A stretch of DNA of 64,000 nucleotides from Prado023 sp963736425 (GTDB taxonomy: Bacteria > Actinomycetota > Actinomycetes > S36-B12 > CAIYMF01). A model generated the notes under the pieces. That model was not told the DNA's origin and did no database searches. It saw only the letters and a program-made list of their open reading frames with translations. The position numbers were made by a program, and so were the translations under genes. The stretch lies in NCBI GenBank assembly GCA_963736425.1, contig CAVTOX010000008.1, positions 1-64,000 of the forward strand. The letters are read 5' to 3'. Below are positions 26,767 to 35,524 of the stretch, piece after piece; within the stretch, counting starts at the first letter, position 1; the number at the start of each line of letters is the position of its first letter.

Positions 26767-29277
26767 CTACAACAACCCCTTCGCCGTCAGGTTGCGGAAC
26801 GCGAACCACCCCGGGACTGTCGGCAGCCAGAACGTGACCAGCCGGAACAGCAGCGTCGCGGACACGGCCACCGCCGGGTTCATCCCCGCGGCCGTCAACC
26901 CCGCCGCCAGCGCAGCTTCCACCACACCCAAACCGCCGGGCGTCGGCGCGGCCTGACCCAGCGTCGAACCGGCGAGGTACACGAAGGAGATCGCGGCCAC
27001 GGTCAGCGAGTCGGAGAACGCCCGCACCGAGGCCACCAGGCACAGGCAGTACGCCACGTTGAGCAGCAGGATCCCGCCGAACCCCTCGGCGAGCTTCGCC
27101 GGGCGCTGGGCCACGGTGGCCAACCGGGGGATGACCTGCTCGATCATCGGGCGGATCCGGTCGGTCAACCACCGGCGGACGTACGCGATCGAGGCCAGCC
27201 CGCCGATGATCATCGCAGCGATGCCGACCCCGATGATCACACCGCGCGGGGGGTTGAACTGCAGGTCGGCCTGCGTCCCGGCGGCGATCGCGGTCAGCAG
27301 CATCAGGGCGACGTGCACGATGAAGGCGGCCACCTGCGAGACCCCGACCGTGGCCGCAGCCGCTGCCGGGGGCAGTCCCGAGCGATTGAGGAAACGTGCG
27401 TTCACCGCCACGGCGCCTAGGGTCGGCGGCGACACAAGCGTCGCGAAGCTCGCCGCGAACTGGGCCTGCAGCGTGCGCAAGAAGCTCAACCGGTCGGGCA
27501 CGAAACCGCCCAGGCTCATCGTGGCCCCCACGTACGTGACCATCGACAGCGCCAGCGCGACCCCCGCCCACCGCCAGTCCGCGTCCGCCACGACCTCGGC
27601 GAGGTTCACCTGCGCCAACTGCGAGAGCAGCAGGTAGGCCGCGACCGTGCCCAGCATGAGCGTGACCACGGTGCGTGGCTTCAACCGCTCCAGGTCGATC
27701 GGCTCGACGTCCACCGCCGGATTGATCGCCAACAGCTCGGTACGCAGGTCGTTGAGCAGGGTCTTGTCCGCCCGCAGCGCCGCCCGGGTCTCGCTGCTCA
27801 TGGCCACCCGCTGGAGCACCGGCAGCGCCGGCAGCACCGCCTCATCACCGATCACCCGTCGCGCTGCGGCGACCGCTGTCGGGACGTCGGTCTGCAGCGA
27901 CTGGGTGACCAGCAGCTCGGCGATGTCCAGGCGCAGCACGACGTCGCCGGCCGCGACCGTCCCGGACTCCAATCCGGTGAGGTAGGTCCCGGCGCCGTCG
28001 TACAGGACGTTGTCCGCGTGCAGGTTCTGGTGGGCCAGGAACCGCGCCTGCATGGCGGCCACCGCCCGCCAGGCGATGTCGAGCTCCTCGTCGGTGGGTC
28101 TGTCACTCTGCATGCCCGAGCCGGGGATGACCGCGCGCCCGTCGAGGCTCTCGTAGGCCAGCAGGGCGGAGTCCGCGCTCACCATCGCGGCCAGCTCCAG
28201 CCGTGGACTCGGCACCCCCGCGGCCTGTGCGGCGTAGGCCATCATCGCCGCACGGTCGAGCTGGCTGCGCATGGACAACCCGCTGGCCGAGTCGTTGGCC
28301 TCCCGCAGCCGGATCGTGCGCCACAGCGCGAGGGCCAGCCCGGAACCCTCGAGGTCGCGGTCGAGGACAACGACGTCCAGATGCGCCCCGTCGGCCTTCA
28401 CCGCCATGTAGTGCCTGCCGGTGAACGTGCCCCCGCGCGCCCGCAGCATCACCAGCGGGATCCCCGCGGTGATCAGCGTCGTGGCCACGTCGGCCCCCGA
28501 CGGCCGGGTCGTGGGCGTGCCCAGGATGTAGCGCGTCAGCAGGCCGATCGCCAGGCCGACCAGGAAGCTCAGGGCCTGCGCGGTGCTGGTGCTTCCCGCG
28601 CTGACCGATCCGACGATGGCCGTCGACGCCACGATGAGGCCGGTGACGACGTTCCAGCGGGGCCGGCTCATCAGGCGGGCAACGGTCACGAAGGCGACGG
28701 TCCCGCCGAGAAGGGGGTTGGTCGGGTAGGCCAGGTCGTCGCTGGTCGGGGATCCGGTCAGGGCGGCGTAGAGCGTCTCGTATCCGGAGTTGCGCACGGC
28801 CGTGGAGAGCAGGGTCAGCGCGATGGCCGCAATTGTCATGGCCGCGATGGACTCGAGCAGCTGTCGCCCGCGCCTTCGGATAAGCAGCGAGACGGCTGCG
28901 ACCAGCGGCAGCATCACCACGCCCAGGCCGGCCAGGGCGCTGAGCAGGCCCCAGATCACGTCCGGCAGGGAGCGCTGGGCGTCGGCAAGGTCGTCGTCGA
29001 TCGCGATCACGGTCTGCTGGGCGGTGACGGCCAGGAGCACGACCAGGGCGGCGATCACGATGGCCAGGACGGCGCCCAGCAGGTCGCGCGGACGGCGCAG
29101 GCGCGAGCGGAAGAACCCCTCCTCCACCACGAGGGTGGTGTAGTTGGGGGAGGTGGGGGCGGGGGCTGCGGCTCCAGTGGGGGGCGCCAGGGATGCGTCG
29201 GTCAGGGCGCCCAACCCGCTCGGCACCGGCTCCTGCAGCAGATCGGGCGCCACTGGGTTCGTGGGGCGCTCGGTCAC
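26767..29277 (-). CDS. LPG-synthase-type transmembrane protein with kinase-like motif
   Basis: 836 residues. N-terminal Pro/Ala-rich cytoplasmic part, then about six helices (residues about 75-290). A soluble domain (about 290-530) carries LHADNVLYDG near residue 420, which resembles the catalytic loop of aminoglycoside phosphotransferase or protein-kinase-like folds. The C-terminal bundle (about 540-830) belongs to the lysylphosphatidylglycerol synthase TM/UPF0104 flippase family, with STLGQAAPTPGGLGVVEAAL as the characteristic stretch. Large Actinobacterial proteins of this architecture are known but their substrates are not; lipid or polyprenyl-glycan flipping is likely. The GTG at 29277 is preceded by GGGGA. 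Confidence 0.72.
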   Translation of the reverse strand: MTERPTNPVAPDLLQEPVPSGLGALTDASLAPPTGAAAPAPTSPNYTTLVVEEGFFRSRLRRPRDLLGAVLAIVIAALVVLLAVTAQQTVIAIDDDLADAQRSLPDVIWGLLSALAGLGVVMLPLVAAVSLLIRRRGRQLLESIAAMTIAAIALTLLSTAVRNSGYETLYAALTGSPTSDDLAYPTNPLLGGTVAFVTVARLMSRPRWNVVTGLIVASTAIVGSVSAGSTSTAQALSFLVGLAIGLLTRYILGTPTTRPSGADVATTLITAGIPLVMLRARGGTFTGRHYMAVKADGAHLDVVVLDRDLEGSGLALALWRTIRLREANDSASGLSMRSQLDRAAMMAYAAQAAGVPSPRLELAAMVSADSALLAYESLDGRAVIPGSGMQSDRPTDEELDIAWRAVAAMQARFLAHQNLHADNVLYDGAGTYLTGLESGTVAAGDVVLRLDIAELLVTQSLQTDVPTAVAAARRVIGDEAVLPALPVLQRVAMSSETRAALRADKTLLNDLRTELLAINPAVDVEPIDLERLKPRTVVTLMLGTVAAYLLLSQLAQVNLAEVVADADWRWAGVALALSMVTYVGATMSLGGFVPDRLSFLRTLQAQFAASFATLVSPPTLGAVAVNARFLNRSGLPPAAAAATVGVSQVAAFIVHVALMLLTAIAAGTQADLQFNPPRGVIIGVGIAAMIIGGLASIAYVRRWLTDRIRPMIEQVIPRLATVAQRPAKLAEGFGGILLLNVAYCLCLVASVRAFSDSLTVAAISFVYLAGSTLGQAAPTPGGLGVVEAALAAGLTAAGMNPAVAVSATLLFRLVTFWLPTVPGWFAFRNLTAKGLL

Positions 29278-29596
29278 TCCCCGATGTTGTCACGTTCCCG
29301 CCGGTCGGGTGGGGATTGGCCCGCGCGGTGGGCACGGGGCTCGGTGTCGGTCGCTGGTCGAGCCCCCAGCGCGGAACTGCTCCCGGTTGGCCGATCTGCC
29401 CCCCCGGATGGGAGTAGATCGTCGGATGCGGAGCAGATCGCGTCCCGGCGGGCCCGGCGCCGCGAGGTGCGTTGCGCTTCCAGTGCGTTCAGTCTCAACA
29501 GATGGCGAGGCGCACGCTAAGGCAACCCCCTGTCTGTGGTGGGGACGCCGAAGGGACGCTCCTCGGGGCTACGGTGATTTCAGGGGAGGTGCCCAG
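29278..29596. other. Divergent intergenic region
   Basis: Separates two divergent genes, so it must hold promoters for both. TACGGT 24 nt before the 29597 start is a fair -10 candidate. No other gene or repeat is seen. Confidence 0.35.
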
Positions 29597-30973
29597 ATGC
29601 GGCTCGCAGGCGTTGTGGCGTTGGCACTGGTGATGTCGACGGTGGGGCCCGCAGCAGCCGCGGTGGCGGGGGCGGCTGAGTCCGGGGTCGCCCTCACCTC
29701 GGTGAGCGGAGCCACCCCCGATGGCGTCACGTTCACCGGCGCCCGCCTGTGGGACCGGGGCGTGAACTGGTGCGACCTGCAACCGACGGCCGATGCGAAC
29801 GTGGCGACCCAGGCCGCGGCGCGCCTGGGCCCGCTCCTCGACGCACTCGTGGCCAGCGGAACCCAGCGGGTGATCATCCCCCTGGGCCACAGCGCGCCCT
29901 GGGTGTTCGGTGACTCCCCGCAGTCCCGGGCCCCCGCAACGAGGTGGTCCAAGGGGTCACGGGCCATCTGGTTCTGCGGCGGGCATGCGTCTGCGGTCAG
30001 CGTGCCCCAACCGGCGACGCTGCGGCTGGCATCCGATGGCAGCAAGCCCGTGCAGTACCAGTACTTCGAGAACTACGTCGACGCACTCATGGGGTACGTC
30101 CAGACCAACTACGCGGACCGGTTCGCGGTGACCTTCCAGGTGATGAACGAGCCGAACCTGCTCAACGGCATCGACGTCAGGGCCAAGGTCGCGGGGGCGG
30201 CGACCACGACGGCGGCTGCGGTCGCGAGTGTCGTCGCGATGGAGTCGATCACCGCCAATCTGATCCGAACGAGGTATCCGGCCTTCGACCTGGTCTCGAC
30301 GGCCATCTACCAGAAGGACAATGACTTCGCCCGGCGATACCTCAGGGCCCAATCCACTCGCCCCAACGTCAGTGCCATCGCGTACAACGTCTACTCGCGC
30401 AAGAAGACCGCCACGGCGATGGTCATGGACTGGGACGCCCGCGTGGCCAAGGCGCGCTCATGGGTCCGGCGCCACAGCAGCCTGCGCGGTCTCCCGCTGA
30501 TCATCACCGAGACCAACCACAACCTGATCAATCACAACCCAGCGGACCGCTCCAACCTGAAGCCGTCCATCACCAGTGCCGGCGCCCAGGCACAGCTGGC
30601 TGCTGCCACCGTGATGAACGCCTCCTTCCGCGGTGTCCGGGATCTCTACTGGCTGTCCGCTCCCCCCGGCCAGGCCGCCGTGAACCTGGCGCCCGGAACG
30701 CCGGCGCAGGCGGCCATCCTCGCGTTGAGCACAGCGACGCAGGGAATGCGCCTGTCCGGATGCCGCTGGTACGGATCCCTGCGCGGATGCAACTACCAGG
30801 ACCCCACCGGCGTGCGACAAGCGATCCGCATCATGTGGCGGCAGTACGGGTCCGTGCGGTACCGGCTCCCGCGCGGCGCGCAGGTCGCCACCGTGTGGGG
30901 CGCCACCTCGAGCGCGGCGGTCGGGTCCAGGGTCAAGGTCGGGACCACGCCACTGATCCTGACGTGGTTGTGA
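29597..30973 (+). CDS. Secreted glycoside-hydrolase-like TIM-barrel protein
   Basis: 458 residues from the ATG at 29597 with a strong GGGGAGG ribosome site. Signal peptide (about 1-27, LALVMSTVGPAAAAVAGA). The remainder fits a clan-A type (beta/alpha)8 glycosidase: TFQVMNEPN (general acid/base Glu) at about residue 185 and LPLIITETNH (likely nucleophile Glu) near residue 305; GVNWCDLQ near the start. It probably cleaves an extracellular or cell-wall polysaccharide. Family number (GH5, GH39 or relative) cannot be assigned by eye. It ends 43 nt from the convergent toxin gene. Confidence 0.65.
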   Translation: MRLAGVVALALVMSTVGPAAAAVAGAAESGVALTSVSGATPDGVTFTGARLWDRGVNWCDLQPTADANVATQAAARLGPLLDALVASGTQRVIIPLGHSAPWVFGDSPQSRAPATRWSKGSRAIWFCGGHASAVSVPQPATLRLASDGSKPVQYQYFENYVDALMGYVQTNYADRFAVTFQVMNEPNLLNGIDVRAKVAGAATTTAAAVASVVAMESITANLIRTRYPAFDLVSTAIYQKDNDFARRYLRAQSTRPNVSAIAYNVYSRKKTATAMVMDWDARVAKARSWVRRHSSLRGLPLIITETNHNLINHNPADRSNLKPSITSAGAQAQLAAATVMNASFRGVRDLYWLSAPPGQAAVNLAPGTPAQAAILALSTATQGMRLSGCRWYGSLRGCNYQDPTGVRQAIRIMWRQYGSVRYRLPRGAQVATVWGATSSAAVGSRVKVGTTPLILTWL

Positions 30974-31016
30974 CTGTCGCGTTCGCGGGCCGCATCTCCC
31001 GCCCGGCGTCTGCGTG

Positions 31017-31349
31017 TCAGGGTGACAGGTTCAAGGCGGCCATGAGGCCCCTACCGACCGCTTCCATGGCCCTCGGGCTGAGAGCGCCGAGGTCGCGCGT
31101 CACCTCGTCCTGCCAGATCTCGACGATGTCGTCGCAGACGACATTGCCGTGGAATGCCTCGGGGGGACCCAGACGAACGATGCTCGGAAGGTCCGGCTTG
31201 GGCGTGGTCGTCAACCGAACAGCAAGGACCTGTGGGAGCTGGTTGTTGCGGCGGTTGTTCGACACCACGAGGAAGTACTTGTCCTCGTCGAGATTCGACA
31301 GGCGGGCCGCGTAGACGCGCCCACGAAGCAGCGGCCACAGGGTTGTCAC
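31017..31349 (-). CDS. MazF/PemK-type toxin
   Basis: 110 residues from a GTG at 31349, 7 nt after the antitoxin stop. The fold pattern of MazF endoribonucleases is clear: LRGRVYAARL, KYFLVVSNNRRN, VLAVRLTTTPK, and the later NVVCDDIVEIWQDEV. Members cut mRNA at short motifs and are neutralised by the upstream antitoxin. Its cleavage site cannot be predicted. The order antitoxin-toxin is standard. Confidence 0.82.
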   Translation of the reverse strand: MTTLWPLLRGRVYAARLSNLDEDKYFLVVSNNRRNNQLPQVLAVRLTTTPKPDLPSIVRLGPPEAFHGNVVCDDIVEIWQDEVTRDLGALSPRAMEAVGRGLMAALNLSP

Positions 31350-31356
31350 CGCTGGA

Positions 31357-31674
31357 TCATTCCTCGTGGGCCCACGAGGGCGTGCGGCGCCGCGCCTCGG
31401 CTCGGTACTGGGCTGCCGCACCGGCCTGCTCGGCAGCGAGCTGGGCGTAGCTGGCCTCCTCAACGGCGCTCCGGATGGCCGCGAGCCCCACCTCGAAGAC
31501 CGCGTGCAACATTGACGCCTCGCTAACGGTGGAAGGTGTCTCAAGGCCGCTGAGCCGTTCCAGGGCCTCGCGGTGCCCCGGCGATGAGGAGAGCAGCGCG
31601 AGGTCCCGCTCGTCTCGGTCGGTGAGGGGCAGCGATGGGCGCCGCACAATCCGGGCACGCATGCGTGTTGTCAT
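31357..31674 (-). CDS. Antitoxin partner of the MazF-like toxin
   Basis: 105 residues from the ATG at 31674. Arg-rich N-terminus (TRMRARIVRRPS), followed by an acidic and Ala/Glu-rich helical region that should wrap the toxin. No classical AbrB or RHH motif is obvious, so the DNA-binding type is uncertain. It sits directly behind its own promoter with essentially no leader and ends 7 nt before the toxin start. Confidence 0.7.
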   Translation of the reverse strand: MTTRMRARIVRRPSLPLTDRDERDLALLSSSPGHREALERLSGLETPSTVSEASMLHAVFEVGLAAIRSAVEEASYAQLAAEQAGAAAQYRAEARRRTPSWAHEE

Positions 31675-31681
31675 GACCCAT

Positions 31682-31710
31682 ATTGTGCGGCACATAGTGA
31701 AGTGCGTCAA
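31682..31710 (-). promoter_or_regulatory. Leaderless promoter and operator of the toxin-antitoxin pair
   Basis: On the minus strand a -35 box TTGACG (31705-31710) and -10 box CACAAT (31682-31687) are separated by 17 nt. The antitoxin ATG begins 7 nt after the -10 box, so the transcript should start at the start codon. An odd-centred palindrome TGTGC-G-GCACA (31684-31694) overlaps the -10 box and is a good candidate operator for autoregulation. Confidence 0.65.
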
Positions 31711-31774
31711 TCCCGAGGCGAAGTGGCTGCCGCTGTCGGACCCATGTGGTTGCCTTTGCTCGGAGGGGAGGGCC

Positions 31775-34700
31775 ATGAACAGCAGGGAACGCAGGTCGGA
31801 TGCGCGGTCGTTGGCGGCTGGGTCGCGTTCGGCCGGTTCGAGCGTGGCCGTGCGGCTCGATCGACGCGCCCCGGAGCCGCTGGCCCCGCTGCACCTCGAC
31901 CCCCAGCAGCGGGCCGTCGTCGAGCACCGCGACGGGCACCTGCTGGTCCTCGCCGGCCCCGGCACCGGCAAGACCGCCACCCTCGCCGAGCTGGTGGTCG
32001 CCCGCATCGGCGACCCGGTGGACCCGATCCCGGCCGACCGGATCCTTGCCCTGACGTTCGGGCGTCGAGCGGCGCGCGAGCTCTCCGACCGGATCAGCGG
32101 GCGGCTCGGTGGCGGCGCGGTCCCGGTCGTGAGCACGTTCCACTCGTTCGCGTACGGCGTCCTGCGTCAGCACGCCGACCCCACCGCGTTCGCCAGCCCC
32201 CCACGGCTCCTGGTCGCCGCCGAGCAGGACGCGCGGTTGCGCGAGCTGCTCACCTACTCGATCGAGGAGGGTCGGCTGCAGTGGCCCGAGTCGCTCTCGC
32301 GGGCGGTCGGCACCCGCGGGATCGCCGAGCAGGTGCGTGCGTTGCTGGCCCGGGCGCGCGGCCAGGGCCTCGACGGCAAGGACCTCACCCGGATCGGCAA
32401 ACGCGAGGGCGTGCCCGTGTGGGCCGCGCTCGGCGGCTTCTTCGAGGAGTACCTCGCGACCCTGGAGTTCGAGGGCAGCCTCGACTACGCCGAGCTGATC
32501 TTGCGCGCAGCCGTGCTGGCCAACGACCCCCGGGCCGGACGCGCGCTCCGTGAGGCGTTCCGGCTCGTCGTCGTGGACGAGTACCAGGACACCGACCCGG
32601 CCCAGGTCGCGCTGCTGCGCGGGCTCGCCGGCGGCGGCGCCCAGGTGGTGGCCGTCGGAGACCCCGACCAGGCGATCTACGGCTTCCGCGGCGCGGACGT
32701 GCGCGGCATCCTCCGGTTCCCCGACGTGTTCTCGGGGCCGACCGGCCAGCCCGCCGCGATCGAGGTGCTGCGCACGACCCGACGGTTCCCGCGAGCCATC
32801 GCGGAGGCGGCCTCCGGTGTGCTGGGGCCGGTGTCCCTGGCGCCGCTGCCGGCTGAGGTCCAGCGACTGCATCGGATGCCCGAGGCCCTGGATGGCCCCG
32901 CCCAGGTGCAGGTCCGCACCTTCCCGACCGCTGCCGCCGAGGCGTCCGGAATCGCGGAGACCCTGCTGCGAGCGCATGCGGGGGACGCGGATCGCCCCGG
33001 GCTGGACTGGTCGCAGATGGCCGTGCTGGTGCGCAATCCCGCCGTCAGCGGTCCGGTCCTGGCGCGCGCGATGCGGGCTGCCGGGATCCCCGTGTGGCTG
33101 CCGCCGGACGAGACCCCGCTCGGCGACGAGCCGGCGGTCGGCGTCCTGCTGGCGGTCCTCGGCCTCGCGCTCGACCCGTCCTCCGTGCCCGAGGAGACCG
33201 GGCGGGCGCTCCTGGCCGGACCGCTCGGGCGGGCGGACGCCGTCGCGATCCGGGCGCTGGCCCGGGCGGTGCTCATGGAGCGGCGCGGGGCGGGACTCGA
33301 GGGGGAGACTCCCGGGTCGGACGGGTCGGAGCGCCGCGAGTCCTCCGACGCGCTGCTGACCGCCGCGCTGGCTCGTGGGGAGCTGCCGGCGGCGTCGGCG
33401 GACATCCCGCGCTCTGCGGTGGCTGCCTTCGCCCGCGTGGCAAAGTCGGTCGCTGCCGGGCGGATGGCGATGCAGTCGGGCCAGATGGTCAGCGAGGTGC
33501 TGTGGGCGGTCTGGAGCTCCACGGACTGGCCGGAGCGGCTGCGGTCGGCCGCGCTGCGCCCGGGCGGCGGGTACACCGCGGCCGCCTCCGCCCATCGCGA
33601 CCTCGATGCGGTGGTGGCCCTGTTCGAGTTGGCCAACCGGCTGCCCGCCCAGCGTCGCGGCGAGATCGGCATGGCCGCGTTCCTGGACGACATCAACGCG
33701 CTGCGGCTGCCCCAGGAGGTGCGCGGCGCCCAGGAGTCCGACCGCGACCATGTGCGGCTGCTCAGCGCCCACCGCGCCAAGGGCCTGGAGTGGGAGCTGG
33801 TGGTGGTGGCCGCGGTCCAGGAGGGGCAGTGGCCCGACGTCCGGCTGCGCTCGGACCTCCTGCGCGTCGCGGAGCTCGGACCCAGGGGTCGCATCGAGGG
33901 CCTGACGCATGCCGACCTGCTCGCCGAGGAGCGCCGGCTCATGTACGTCGCGTGCACGAGGGCGCGGTCGTGGCTGGTCGTGTCCGCCGTGGCGGAGCGT
34001 GTCGAGGGCGGCTTGCAGGCGTCGAGGTTCCTGGCTGAGCTCGGCCAGGAGGTGGAGGCCATGCCGGTGCGTTCGGCGTCGCCGATGTCCGCCGAGGGCC
34101 TGATCGCCGCGCTGCGTGAGGCGGCCGAGGCTCCGGCGATGGTCGGCGCGGACGGGTCGGGTGATCCTCAGGTCGAGGAGTTGCGGGGAGCGGCGATCCA
34201 ACGCCTGGCCGCGTTGGCTCTTCGAGCGCGGGAGTCGGGGCCGCTGGGACCGATGGCGGCTGCCGACCCGACCCGGTGGTGGGGCGCGCAGCCCCTGACG
34301 GGCAGGGACGGGGCGGTTGCTTCGGAGCGTGTCGCTCCGTACGACGGTGCGGCACGCCCGGAGGGCTCAGCAACCGCCGACGGAACCACCCCTCCCGTCG
34401 ACCCTCCGCGACCGCTGCGGCTGTCGCCGTCGGCTGTGGCCGCCCTGCGCGACTGCCCGCTGCGCTGGTTCCTCGACCGGCGCGTCGGGGCGGGGAACCC
34501 GTCCGGTGGGGCGGCCATCGTCGGACTCGTCGTCCACGCCGTGGCGGAGGCGATCGCCCGCGGGGACGTCGCTCCGGACGAGCGCGAGATCGGGCCGTTC
34601 GTCGACGAGATCTGGGCCTCGGTGCCCTTCCCCGCGCACTACCAGCGAGTCCACGAGCGCCGCCGCGTCGACGAGATGATCACCGCCCTGATCGCCTGGG

Positions 34701-35524
34701 ACGCATCGACGGGCCGCTCCGTCGCCGCCACCGAGCTGACATTCCACCTCCCCGTTCCGGGTGTGTCCAGGCAAGTCAGCGTCTCGGGCTCGATCGACCG
34801 TGTGGACCGCTCTGAGGACGGCCGACTCCACGTCGTGGACTTCAAGACCGGGCGAACCGCGGCCTCCGCGGCAGCCACCGCGGAGCATCCCCAACTGGGG
34901 ATCTACCAGCTGGCGATCCGGCTGGGTGCCCTCGACGGCCGTGGGGACGCGCCCGGCCCGGGAGCTACCGAAGGGGGCCGCGGCGACGAGCAACCTGACG
35001 AAGTGGTCCTCGGCGCGGGGGAGGGCCAGGGGCCGACTGACCCCGGTCCTCACGGCACCTACGAAGCGTCCTCGGCGGCCGACGCACTCGTCGATGACGA
35101 GCTGGCGGTGCCCGTCGCGCTCGGACAGGCGGAACTGGTCCACCTCGCGGACCGGTTCGCCTCGGGCATGCCGAAGGTGCGCATCCAGGCCCCGATCGAG
35201 GACGGCTGGACCTGGGTCAACGACCTGATTGTCGACGCAGCCCGGCTTGCCGACGGCCCGGAGTACCCGGCGCGGCCCAACGGTCACTGCAAGTCCTGCG
35301 CCTTCCGCTTCATGTGCCCGGCGCAGTCCGCTGCAGCCGCTGGGCAGCCGGCGGTGGCCGCCACCCCCGCGAGCGCCGGGTCCCCGGACGAACGGGCGGA
35401 CGTGCCGGCCGCCTCGACCCGAGCGCGGACAGGCCCCGACCTGCCGACCCAGCCCGTCGAGGAGGCCCGCCCGAGCACGCCCGAGGTGCCGGTTCAGCAG
35501 TCGCTCTGGGGGGACGACCTCTGA
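31775..35524 (+). CDS. adnA: AdnA-like helicase-nuclease subunit
   Basis: 1249 residues from the ATG at 31775, with GGAGGGGAGG just upstream. UvrD/Rep-type superfamily 1 motor: Walker A AGPGTGKTA (about residue 60), VVVDEYQDTDP (about 265), GDPDQAIYGFRGA and SAHRAKGLEWELVV. The C-terminal RecB-type nuclease has VDFKTGRTAAS and HPQLGIYQLAI; cysteines in CPLRWF and GHCKSCAFRFMCP match the Fe-S clamp of AddB-like nucleases. With the next gene it forms an AdnAB complex that resects double-strand breaks in Actinobacteria. AdnA is named by its first position in the operon. It is longer than mycobacterial AdnA, with Gly/Asp-rich inserts around residues 1060-1120. Confidence 0.83.
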   Translation: MNSRERRSDARSLAAGSRSAGSSVAVRLDRRAPEPLAPLHLDPQQRAVVEHRDGHLLVLAGPGTGKTATLAELVVARIGDPVDPIPADRILALTFGRRAARELSDRISGRLGGGAVPVVSTFHSFAYGVLRQHADPTAFASPPRLLVAAEQDARLRELLTYSIEEGRLQWPESLSRAVGTRGIAEQVRALLARARGQGLDGKDLTRIGKREGVPVWAALGGFFEEYLATLEFEGSLDYAELILRAAVLANDPRAGRALREAFRLVVVDEYQDTDPAQVALLRGLAGGGAQVVAVGDPDQAIYGFRGADVRGILRFPDVFSGPTGQPAAIEVLRTTRRFPRAIAEAASGVLGPVSLAPLPAEVQRLHRMPEALDGPAQVQVRTFPTAAAEASGIAETLLRAHAGDADRPGLDWSQMAVLVRNPAVSGPVLARAMRAAGIPVWLPPDETPLGDEPAVGVLLAVLGLALDPSSVPEETGRALLAGPLGRADAVAIRALARAVLMERRGAGLEGETPGSDGSERRESSDALLTAALARGELPAASADIPRSAVAAFARVAKSVAAGRMAMQSGQMVSEVLWAVWSSTDWPERLRSAALRPGGGYTAAASAHRDLDAVVALFELANRLPAQRRGEIGMAAFLDDINALRLPQEVRGAQESDRDHVRLLSAHRAKGLEWELVVVAAVQEGQWPDVRLRSDLLRVAELGPRGRIEGLTHADLLAEERRLMYVACTRARSWLVVSAVAERVEGGLQASRFLAELGQEVEAMPVRSASPMSAEGLIAALREAAEAPAMVGADGSGDPQVEELRGAAIQRLAALALRARESGPLGPMAAADPTRWWGAQPLTGRDGAVASERVAPYDGAARPEGSATADGTTPPVDPPRPLRLSPSAVAALRDCPLRWFLDRRVGAGNPSGGAAIVGLVVHAVAEAIARGDVAPDEREIGPFVDEIWASVPFPAHYQRVHERRRVDEMITALIAWDASTGRSVAATELTFHLPVPGVSRQVSVSGSIDRVDRSEDGRLHVVDFKTGRTAASAAATAEHPQLGIYQLAIRLGALDGRGDAPGPGATEGGRGDEQPDEVVLGAGEGQGPTDPGPHGTYEASSAADALVDDELAVPVALGQAELVHLADRFASGMPKVRIQAPIEDGWTWVNDLIVDAARLADGPEYPARPNGHCKSCAFRFMCPAQSAAAAGQPAVAATPASAGSPDERADVPAASTRARTGPDLPTQPVEEARPSTPEVPVQQSLWGDDL

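Noticed and set aside
29144..29596. N-terminal extension of the secreted glycosidase upstream of 29597
   Set aside because: The upstream frame overlaps the start of the divergent gene; the ATG at 29597 has a strong ribosome site and a proper signal peptide.
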